Position numbers and translations under genes: made by a program. Positions 1-5,437 of a DNA stretch of 6,838 bases are shown here, piece by piece. Numbering within the stretch: the first letter of the stretch is position 1; each line of letters begins with the position of its first letter. Location: the NCBI GenBank assembly GCA_042088965.1, contig JBELLC010000134.1:1-6838 (forward strand), read 5' to 3'. The DNA comes from TMED26 sp042088965 (GTDB lineage: Bacteria > Pseudomonadota > Alphaproteobacteria > Thalassobaculales > Thalassobaculaceae). The notes below the pieces were generated by a model. It had not been told where the DNA came from. It was given only the letters and a program-made list of their open reading frames with translations, and made no database searches.

Positions 1-326
1 CAAAACGCCGCAACCATACCAAGAGAAGACGCGTAAAATGGTCGCGCCCATGGTCTGAGCCTTTCATGACCGGTCACCCGCTGCATCTTGAGCATAATGC
101 GGTTTCGGCAGCTATCCTGGATGATCAATCCCCTCATTTCTATGCGAAATGCTTTATAAAGCCATATATTACCGCGTCCAGAAATCAGCAGACATTGACC
201 AACTTTCGACACCATCGCTACTTGCGACACATAAAAAAAGCGTTTTCATGATGTGACCAAGCCTTCCTTTTAATCGCCTTGCGTGCATTTTTCCCTTGCA
301 CTTTCCGTCAAAGACGGATCATCTAA

Positions 327-357
327 TTGTGTTACGCTTTTGTGACCGTAATAGAAT
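327..357 (+). promoter_or_regulatory. Possible sigma70-type promoter for the small membrane protein
   Basis: TTGTGT at 327-332 could be a -35 element. TAATAG at 349-354 lies 16 bases on, and the overlapping TAGAAT at 352-357 matches TATAAT at 5 of 6 bases but would need a 19-base spacer. Transcription would start around 360-365, giving a short leader before the ATG at 398. The inverted repeat TTACG (332-336) / CGTAA (347-351), with 10 bases between its arms, lies over the spacer and could be an operator. The match is weak and was made by eye. Confidence 0.25.
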
Positions 358-363
358 ATCAAT

Positions 364-380
364 AGTAGGACCAACCTACT
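364..380 (+). promoter_or_regulatory. Leader hairpin just before the small membrane protein's ribosome binding site
   Basis: AGTAGG (364-369) and CCTACT (375-380) are perfect 6-base inverted repeats around the loop ACCAA. The hairpin ends five bases before the AAGGGG ribosome binding site (386-391) of the 43-residue membrane protein. It could be an RNA element in the leader or a small DNA operator close to the transcription start. The structure is read directly from the sequence; any regulatory role is inference. Confidence 0.35.
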
Positions 381-385
381 TCCTG

Positions 386-391
386 AAGGGG
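386..391 (+). promoter_or_regulatory. Ribosome binding site deciding the start at 398
   Basis: AAGGGG lies six bases before the ATG at 398-400. It supports this start over a longer reading of the same frame that would begin at a TTG at 296 and add 34 residues without membrane or signal character. Confidence 0.65.
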
Positions 392-397
392 AATGTT

Positions 398-529
398 ATG
401 TACGCTGTAATCTTTATGATCGTGGTTGTGCTGATATCTTTTGGTGTTGGCGCATTCGTTGGCCGGGAGGCCGAGAAACTGAAGCTATTTGGCGCCAGCG
501 ACGCCGAAGAACAAGAAGCGAGTCACTAA
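398..529 (+). CDS. Small single-span membrane protein, 43 residues
   Basis: I do not recognise the family. The protein begins with a strongly hydrophobic stretch (about residues 2-22, rich in V, I, F and small residues including GVGAF). A short basic segment follows (R23, K27, K29), then an acidic, hydrophilic tail (DAEEQEASH). This is the pattern of a bitopic inner-membrane peptide; the basic residues after the span suggest the C-terminus faces the cytoplasm. The ATG at 398 is chosen because AAGGGG sits six bases upstream and the membrane span begins at once. It is the only + strand gene in the window and converges on the minus-strand genes. Small proteins of this shape often assist larger membrane complexes or act in stress responses, but nothing here names a partner. 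The ORF is short, so chance remains possible, although the start signal and clean membrane segment argue for a real gene. Confidence 0.62.
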   Translation: MYAVIFMIVVVLISFGVGAFVGREAEKLKLFGASDAEEQEASH

Positions 530-562
530 TGATCGGCCCCACCTAAGGGGTAGATCTTCACA

Positions 563-601
563 CCGCCACCTGCCAGTTGGCATGATAAAGCCAATTGGCG
601 G
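563..601 (+). terminator. Imperfect hairpin in the convergent gap; possible terminator
   Basis: Bases 571-581 and 590-600 form an 11-pair stem with an 8-base loop (582-589). As + strand RNA all pairs form, two of them G-U; as minus strand RNA those two become A-C mismatches. The fold therefore fits better as the 3' end of the small membrane protein transcript. CCGCCA at 563-568 can pair alternatively with TGGCGG at 596-601. No clear U-run follows on either strand, so this is not a textbook intrinsic terminator. A second small repeat (CCCC 537-540, GGGG 547-550) lies just upstream. Confidence 0.35.
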
Positions 602-642
602 GGACTTTCGGAATCACCTGCGTAAAAAGTCACCTGCTACCT

Positions 643-1419
643 TTATCGATGGTCGCGCAGCCAGTGTGCCGCACGCTTTTTTGCCTGTTCCTGATCTTTT
701 GCCGAGAGCTGAGGTGCCATTTGCTGACGCAGGCTCAAAGCGCTTTTATCACCAAGCCTTTCGGCAATGGTAAGCCACACATAACCTTGGATTAAATCTG
801 CGCCATCAACCGTGCCTTGGATATGCATATTGGCGAGATTAACAGCTGCAGCAGCAATGCCAAATGCTGCCGCTTGACCGTAGAGCTTTCGGGCGCGGTT
901 TGGATCGCCAAGGCGGCCCTCCTCAGTCTCCAGCAAAATTGCCAGATTGAACTGTGCTTCTGCCACGCCTGCCCCCGCAGCCTTCTCATACCAAAACAAT
1001 GCTTGCGGCACATCAACGTCGGCCCCAGAGCCAAAGTGTAACGCCTGCGCCGTCTTTAATTGCGCCAAAGCATATCCTTGCTGCGCTGATTTGCGGAACC
1101 ATTGAAAAGCAGCCGCCACGTCAGCCCTGCCCTGGATGCCTTGCTCGAGGATCAGGCCCCAATAGAATTGCGCTTTTGGATCGCCGTTATCGGCCGCCTT
1201 CCGGTACCATCGCATGGCATCACCATAGGTACGGGGGACCGCCGGTTCAGCGGCAACAGCGGGTTTGAAAACAGGCAATGCCGACAACGCCCCCGGATTA
1301 TCTTTGCCCGTGGCCTGCATCACCGCCAACATTCCTAAAACTCCAACAATAACCGAGACTGTCCGCGCGACCGCCACGAGGCACCTCCGATCATACCTGT
1401 ATTTAGCCGTCATGCTCAC
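643..1419 (-). CDS. Membrane-anchored Sel1-repeat (tetratricopeptide-like) protein
   Basis: The 258-residue protein has a basic N-terminus, one hydrophobic segment (about 13-35) serving as uncleaved anchor or signal, an Ala/Pro-rich linker (about 40-62), and Sel1-like repeats to about residue 234. Repeat cores are visible at about 65-99 (AMRWYRKAADNGDPKAQ), 101-136 (AFQWFRKSAQQGYALAQ), 137-172 (ALFWYEKAAGAGVAEAQ), 173-208 (ARKLYGQAAAFGIAAAA) and a weaker one at 209-234. Sel1 repeats form an alpha-solenoid used for protein-protein contacts. The repeats probably lie in the periplasm, and the true partner is unknown. The start is the GTG at 1419-1417, which overlaps the TGA of the upstream lipoprotein gene by 4 bases (GTGA) and suggests translational coupling. 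An in-frame ATG at 1413-1411 is the alternative; neither has a strong ribosome binding site. It appears to be the last gene of the minus-strand run. Confidence 0.85.
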   Translation of the reverse strand: MSMTAKYRYDRRCLVAVARTVSVIVGVLGMLAVMQATGKDNPGALSALPVFKPAVAAEPAVPRTYGDAMRWYRKAADNGDPKAQFYWGLILEQGIQGRADVAAAFQWFRKSAQQGYALAQLKTAQALHFGSGADVDVPQALFWYEKAAGAGVAEAQFNLAILLETEEGRLGDPNRARKLYGQAAAFGIAAAAVNLANMHIQGTVDGADLIQGYVWLTIAERLGDKSALSLRQQMAPQLSAKDQEQAKKRAAHWLRDHR

Positions 1420-1703
1420 GGTGAATACGGCCCCGATCCAGCAGTTGTTCTGGGCGCTGGACCATTATACCCCACCAACCGACCAGACGCGCTTGCCGGT
1501 AAGGGCTGGCGATAACAATCCACCCGTCCGAGATTCTGATAACAGTAACGCGGCGTTTTCGGTTTTGAAGGTGCCACATCATCATCGTTCAGTAACTTTA
1601 TCAGTTCGGTTGCCCCGATGGTACCCTGCCGCTTAATCTCGCTGCACCCCGCCAAGGTAGCGCTGACGACCGACGTTAACACGATTGCCCGTAATATATT
1701 CAT
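1416..1703 (-). CDS. Small outer-membrane-type lipoprotein of unknown function
   Basis: Counting from the ATG at 1703, this 95-residue protein starts with a lipoprotein signal peptide (MNILRAIVLTSVVSATLAGC) whose lipobox L-A-G-C places the lipid-bearing cysteine at residue 20. The next residue is Ser, not Asp, which favours sorting to the outer membrane. The mature part is about 76 residues, with an acidic stretch (NDDD), a conserved-looking block around YCYQNLGRVDCYRQPLP with two further cysteines (54 and 63) that could form a disulfide, and a Gly/Pro-rich tail. I recall similar short lipoproteins from alphaproteobacteria but no function. In-frame TTG (1712) and GTG (1706) starts precede the ATG; a stop lies just above, at 1721-1719. 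GGAAG ends only two bases before the ATG, so the start is uncertain by a few residues. It overlaps the Sel1-repeat gene by 4 bases, and the two are probably co-translated. Confidence 0.75.
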   Translation of the reverse strand: MNILRAIVLTSVVSATLAGCSEIKRQGTIGATELIKLLNDDDVAPSKPKTPRYCYQNLGRVDCYRQPLPASASGRLVGYNGPAPRTTAGSGPYSP

Positions 1704-1805
1704 CACTTCCAAGCCACGTTATCATTGCATGAAGACCATAGCGTCACCGACGCATATTATGCTGATGCAAGAGTTAAGCCAGCTTTTCCATGACCGCCTG
1801 CCGCG

Positions 1806-3131
1806 TTAGTGCACAGTCTTTAAAACATCGCCAAGGGTATCGACCATGAAATCGATTTGGCCGCGCTCGACAATAAGCGGCGGCGACAGGGCAATGATAT
1901 CCCCGGTGGTTCTAATCAACAGGCCCCGCTCAAAGCATTTCTGAAACGCGTCGACCGCCCGGGCCGTTGGCTTGCCGGATATCCCTTCCAGCTCAATACC
2001 GCCAACCAGTCCAAGGTTACGGACATCAATCACATGGGAATGACCCTTCAAGGAATGCAAGGCGTCCTCAAAATAGGGTGCGAGATCGGCAGCGCGGTTA
2101 AATAAATCATCTTCCCGGTAAACTTCCATGGTCGCCAAGCCAGCGGCAGCCGCCAAGGGGTGCCCCGAATAGGTATAGCCATGGAACAACTCAATGCTGC
2201 CTTCAGGGGCATCCATAAAGGCGTCATAAATCCCTTTTCGAGCAAAGACTGCGCCCATGGGAATGACGCCGTTGGTAATGCCTTTGGCGGTTGTGAACAG
2301 GTCTGGCTTCACGCCAAAGTAATCACTGGCGAAATTCGTCCCCAAGCGGCCAAAACCGGTAATGACCTCGTCAAAAATAAGCAAAATACCGTGCTTGTCA
2401 CAGATTTCCCGCAGACGCTTTAAATACCCTTGAGGCGGCACAAGCACGCCAGTGGAGCCCGCCAGCGGCTCAACAATAACAGCAGCGATGGTTGAGGCAT
2501 CATGCAAGGCGACCAAACGCTCTAACTCATCAGCGAGATGGGCGCCCCATTCCGGCTGTCCTCGGGTAAAAGCATTATGGTCCAGGCTATGGGTATGCGG
2601 TAAATGGTCTGTGCCGCTCAACAAGGGTCCAAACACTTTCCGGTTGGAGACAATGCCGCCGACTGAAATACCACCAAAGCCAACACCGTGATAGCCACGC
2701 TCGCGGCCAATCAGCCGGGTGCGGGTGCCTTGGCCAATAGCCCGCTGATAGGCAATGGCAATTTTCAAGGCACTATCAACAGCTTCAGAGCCAGAGTTGG
2801 TGAAAAACACCTGATCAAAGCCATCAATCATTGAGGTCAATTTTGAGGCAAACTCAAAAGCCAAAGGGTGTCCAAGCTGGAAAGATGGCGCATAGTCCAA
2901 GACTTCCACTTGTTTCTGTACCGCTTCGACAATGCGCTTGCGCCGATGGCCCGCATTGCAGCACCAAAGACCCGCCGTAGCATCCAGGACCTTGCGATCA
3001 TCTTGAGTGGTGTAATACATGCCCTCAGCGGCAACAAACATCCGCGGATTGGCCTTGAATTGCCGGTTCGACGTAAACGGCATCCAATACGGATCTAAAT
3101 CATTTGGCATTTTTACAGCGTTGGTTGACAT
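1806..3131 (-). CDS. Omega-amino acid:pyruvate aminotransferase (beta-alanine:pyruvate type)
   Basis: This class III PLP-dependent aminotransferase of 441 residues moves the amino group of an omega-amino acid, classically beta-alanine, to pyruvate, giving malonate semialdehyde and alanine (EC 2.6.1.18 type). The start is the ATG at 3131, with GGAGG (3142-3138) six bases upstream; the TTG at 3134 is too close to that site. Numbered from this ATG, the N-terminal block YWMPFTSNRQF and GLWCCNAGH (W56) are typical of this subfamily. The PLP phosphate loop is NSGSE (113-116), RGYHG is around 146-149, FDEVITGFGR contains Asp254, which contacts the pyridine nitrogen, and TTAKG contains the catalytic Lys283. 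HGYTYSGHP follows near 317-325, and Arg407 (LLIRTTGD) is the likely substrate-carboxylate arginine. Length and motifs are complete. Related enzymes accept 3-aminoisobutyrate, taurine, putrescine or aromatic amines, so the exact substrate is open. Proximity to the mutase genes hints at 3-aminoisobutyrate or beta-alanine breakdown. Confidence 0.92.
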   Translation of the reverse strand: MSTNAVKMPNDLDPYWMPFTSNRQFKANPRMFVAAEGMYYTTQDDRKVLDATAGLWCCNAGHRRKRIVEAVQKQVEVLDYAPSFQLGHPLAFEFASKLTSMIDGFDQVFFTNSGSEAVDSALKIAIAYQRAIGQGTRTRLIGRERGYHGVGFGGISVGGIVSNRKVFGPLLSGTDHLPHTHSLDHNAFTRGQPEWGAHLADELERLVALHDASTIAAVIVEPLAGSTGVLVPPQGYLKRLREICDKHGILLIFDEVITGFGRLGTNFASDYFGVKPDLFTTAKGITNGVIPMGAVFARKGIYDAFMDAPEGSIELFHGYTYSGHPLAAAAGLATMEVYREDDLFNRAADLAPYFEDALHSLKGHSHVIDVRNLGLVGGIELEGISGKPTARAVDAFQKCFERGLLIRTTGDIIALSPPLIVERGQIDFMVDTLGDVLKTVH

Positions 3132-3137
3132 CAAATG

Positions 3138-3142
3138 CCTCC
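3138..3142 (-). promoter_or_regulatory. Ribosome binding site of the aminotransferase
   Basis: On the minus strand GGAGG, a core Shine-Dalgarno sequence, lies six bases before the ATG at 3131-3129. It fixes that ATG as the start rather than the in-frame TTG one codon earlier. Confidence 0.8.
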
Positions 3143-3202
3143 AATTAAGTTACAGGCCGAAAACAAGCAAAGCGATGCATCCAACCATATACAGGATACC
3201 GA

Positions 3203-3233
3203 GCATTAGCGTTTTTTAGCTTAGCGGTAACGC
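3203..3233. repeat. Imperfect inverted repeat between mutB and the aminotransferase
   Basis: GCATTAGCG (3203-3211) and CGGTAACGC (3225-3233) form a 9-position stem with one mismatch and one position that pairs only as G-U on the minus strand, around a 13-base loop containing six T on the + strand. It lies in the 139-base gap after mutB. No U-run follows the stem on the minus strand, so it is a poor intrinsic terminator; it could be an mRNA processing or stability structure or an operator. A possible minus-strand promoter (TTGATA 3263-3258, TAAAGA 3241-3236, spacer 16) is too weak to call separately. Confidence 0.3.
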
Positions 3234-3270
3234 GGTCTTTATGTCGCTATTTTATTTTATCAAAATGCCT

Positions 3271-5430
3271 TTACTCCGCAGCCTGGACCTGATGACCCAG
3301 ACGCACTGACAACTTATCCAGCAATTTGATCGCGGCCTCGGATATGACAGTGCCTGGGGGATAGATATCGGTCGCCCCGGCGGCCAGCAGCGCTGCATAA
3401 TCTTGCGGCGGCACAACCCCGCCCACAACAATCATAATATCGTCGCGGCCAAGGGCATCTAGCGCCGCCCGAAGGTCTGGCACTAAGGTCAAATGACCTG
3501 CGGCCAATGAGCTTGCGCCGACAACATGCACGTCATTTTCAACCGCTTGCAAGGCGGCCTCTTTAGGGGTTTGGAACAAGGGGCCAATATCCACATCAAA
3601 ACCGAGATCAGCAAACGCTGTGGCAATCACCTTTTGCCCACGATCATGGCCGTCTTGACCCATTTTCGCCAGCAAGATACGGGGCCGACGGCCTTCTGCA
3701 ATCTCAAAGTCAGCAATCATGTCTGTCACTTTTGTGACAGACTCGCTGCTGCCAACCTCCCGTTTATAGACCCCTGAAATGGCCTGAACCTCGGCAACAT
3801 GACGGCCCCACACTGTTTCTAACGCTGCCGAAATTTCACCTACCGTCGCTTTTGCTTTTGCCGCTTCAACCGCGATTTCCAACAAGTTGCCGTTGCCATC
3901 TTGCGCCGCCGTTGTCAGTTTTGCCAGCCACCCATCAACCTCACTTTGATCACGGTCCGCACGCAGCCGCTTTAGCCGGTCGATCTGTTGGCCGCGCACG
4001 CTGGCATTATCGACTTTCAAGACATCGATATCCGTTTCCTCTGCCAAGCGATATTTGTTCACACCGACAATTGTCTGCCTGCCAGAATCGATCCGCGCTT
4101 GGGTGCGGGCGGCAGCTTCCTCAATGCGTGCCTTGGGAACGCCAGCTTCAATGGCTTTGGCCATGCCGCCCATTTCCTCAACCTCGCAAATATGCGTCCA
4201 AGCGCGTTCGGCCAGATCTTGGGTCAGACGTTCGACGTAGTAACTGCCCCCCCAAGGGTCGACAACAGCGGTGGTGCCGCTTTCCTGTTGCAGGATCAAC
4301 TGCGTATTGCGGGCGATCCGCGCGGAAAAGTCAGTTGGCAGGGCCAGCGCTTCGTCAAGCGCGTTGGTATGGAGGGATTGCGTATGCCCTTGAGTCGCCG
4401 CCATCGCCTCAACACAGGTTCGGGTCACATTATTAAACACATCCTGCGCCGTCAGTGACCAGCCCGAGGTTTGGCAATGGGTCCGCAGACTGAGCGAGCG
4501 ATTATCTTGCGGATTAAAATCCTTGATCATTCGCGCCCACAGCAACCGTGCGGCCCGCATCTTGGCGACTTCCATGAAAAAATTCATGCCAATGCACCAA
4601 AAAAACGATAACCGCGGCGCAAATTTATCAATATCAAGCCCGGTGCCAACCCCCGCACGGACATATTCCAGGCCATCCGCCAAGGTATAGGCCAACTCAA
4701 GGTCAGCGGTCGCGCCAGCTTCCTGCATATGATAGCCAGAAATCGAAATTGAATTGAATTTCGGCATCCGCGTGGACGTGTAGGCAAAGATATCTGAGAT
4801 GATCCGCATCGACGGCGTCGGCGGATAGATATAGGTGTTGCGGACCATAAACTCTTTGAGAATATCATTCTGGATGGTGCCGCTTAACTTTTCAGGGGGC
4901 ACCCCTTGTTCAGCGCCAGCCGCGATGAACAACGCCATGATCGGCAGGACCGCGCCATTCATGGTCATTGACACACTCATTTGATCAAGCGGTATACCGT
5001 CAAACAAGGTGTGCATGTCATAGATAGAATCAATCGCCACACCTGCCATGCCAACATCGCCGGAGACCCGGGGGTGGTCAGAATCGTAGCCACGGTGAGT
5101 GGCCAGATCAAAGGCAATGGACAGGCCTTTTTGGCCCGCCGCAAGGTTCCGACGATAAAATGCATTACTGTCCTCGGCCGTCGAAAAGCCCGCATATTGC
5201 CGGACCGTCCACGGCCGCATGGCATACATGGTTGGATAGGGCCCCCGCAAAAATGGTGGCAAACCGGGCCAGGTATTCAGAAAATCAATGCCCTCCAGAT
5301 CGGCCGCATCATAGCGCCGTTTGACATTGATACCTTCCGGTGTTGCCCAGACATCTTGATCAGCAGATAGCGGCGAGACGGGCGCGTCCGAGCCCAGATT
5401 AATTTTCGTAAAATCCGGTATCATACTCAT
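3271..5430 (-). CDS. mutB: Methylmalonyl-CoA mutase, large (catalytic) subunit
   Basis: This cytoplasmic adenosylcobalamin enzyme interconverts (R)-methylmalonyl-CoA and succinyl-CoA (EC 5.4.99.2), the last step of propionyl-CoA assimilation. The 719 residues match the family's usual length. The substrate-binding TIM barrel covers about 35-560, with the radical-controlling tyrosine Y79 (RQYAGFSTA), R197 (FMVRNTYIYPP) and Y233/H234 (SGYHMQEAGATAD), equivalent to Y89, R207, Y243 and H244 of the Propionibacterium enzyme. The C-terminal B12 domain (about 583-715) has DGHDRG at 593-598, with H595 as the lower cobalt ligand, then SSLAAGH (640-646) and VVGGVVP (668-674). Nothing essential is missing. 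The ATG at 5430 is used because homologues as I recall them begin M-S-x-I-P-D-F. An ATG at 5424, eight bases after AGGGG, is a real alternative two residues shorter. It starts five bases after the mutA stop codon, so the two subunits are co-translated. The B12-dependent reaction also needs a G-protein chaperone and an epimerase, neither in this window. Confidence 0.97.
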   Translation of the reverse strand: MSMIPDFTKINLGSDAPVSPLSADQDVWATPEGINVKRRYDAADLEGIDFLNTWPGLPPFLRGPYPTMYAMRPWTVRQYAGFSTAEDSNAFYRRNLAAGQKGLSIAFDLATHRGYDSDHPRVSGDVGMAGVAIDSIYDMHTLFDGIPLDQMSVSMTMNGAVLPIMALFIAAGAEQGVPPEKLSGTIQNDILKEFMVRNTYIYPPTPSMRIISDIFAYTSTRMPKFNSISISGYHMQEAGATADLELAYTLADGLEYVRAGVGTGLDIDKFAPRLSFFWCIGMNFFMEVAKMRAARLLWARMIKDFNPQDNRSLSLRTHCQTSGWSLTAQDVFNNVTRTCVEAMAATQGHTQSLHTNALDEALALPTDFSARIARNTQLILQQESGTTAVVDPWGGSYYVERLTQDLAERAWTHICEVEEMGGMAKAIEAGVPKARIEEAAARTQARIDSGRQTIVGVNKYRLAEETDIDVLKVDNASVRGQQIDRLKRLRADRDQSEVDGWLAKLTTAAQDGNGNLLEIAVEAAKAKATVGEISAALETVWGRHVAEVQAISGVYKREVGSSESVTKVTDMIADFEIAEGRRPRILLAKMGQDGHDRGQKVIATAFADLGFDVDIGPLFQTPKEAALQAVENDVHVVGASSLAAGHLTLVPDLRAALDALGRDDIMIVVGGVVPPQDYAALLAAGATDIYPPGTVISEAAIKLLDKLSVRLGHQVQAAE

Positions 5431-5432
5431 TT

Positions 5433-5437
5433 CCCCT
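5433..5437 (-). promoter_or_regulatory. mutB ribosome binding site overlapping the mutA stop
   Basis: On the minus strand the bases TAGGGGAA (5438-5431) contain both the TAG stop of mutA (5438-5436) and the AGGGG site for mutB (5437-5433). The spacing is two bases to the ATG at 5430 and eight to the ATG at 5424. The arrangement implies that ribosomes finishing mutA restart on mutB, which would keep the two subunits near equal amounts. Confidence 0.5.

Larger units (their letters stand above)
1..397. other. Region without a confident gene; possible gene edge at the left end
   Basis: No convincing complete gene is seen in this 397-base stretch, which is richer in A and T in its middle than the coding regions to the right. 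At the left edge two partial readings are possible. On the minus strand an ATG at 51-49, with AAAGG at 64-60 eight bases upstream, opens a frame running off the window (17 residues, MGATILRVFSWYGCGVL, hydrophobic like an export signal or membrane start). On the + strand a frame enters at position 2 and stops at 56-58, which could be the tail of an upstream gene. The visible bases cannot decide between them. Small palindromes occur at 67-76 (TGACCGGTCA) and 151-162 (GCTTTATAAAGC), and 5-base inverted repeats at 283-287/297-301 and 332-336/347-351. A frame open from position 3 to 251 has no recognisable protein character. Confidence 0.5.

Noticed and set aside
231..246. A-run followed by GCGTTTT, resembling a small terminator or sRNA end
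   Set aside because: The only stem is four A-T pairs around GCG, too weak to fold stably, and no transcript upstream can be supported.
66..251. + strand open frame of 61 residues, open back to position 3
   Set aside because: No ribosome binding site before the ATG at 66, no membrane or domain pattern, and His-rich irregular composition; it looks like chance in non-coding DNA.
489..773. + strand frame of 94 residues overlapping the small membrane protein's end and the Sel1 gene
   Set aside because: It overlaps the tail of the better supported 398-529 gene and runs antisense into the Sel1-repeat gene, with no start signal.
817..1636. Several + strand frames of 74-123 residues opposite the Sel1 and lipoprotein genes
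   Set aside because: The minus-strand readings have clear Sel1 repeats and a lipobox; these frames have none and are shadows.
2160..2691. + strand frames of 79-87 residues opposite the aminotransferase
   Set aside because: They lie antisense to the segment carrying the catalytic Lys and Asp of the aminotransferase and show no features of their own.
3251..3268. ATTTT-GAT-AAAAT repeat just after the mutB stop as a terminator
   Set aside because: The stem is all A-T with no GC core and no following U-run, so it would not end transcription.
3852..4458. Two long + strand open frames (194 and 156 residues) inside mutB
   Set aside because: They are antisense to conserved barrel segments of mutB. 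Their compositions (rich in R, P, H and S) are what the complement of GC-rich coding DNA gives, and no ribosome binding site or known motif was seen.
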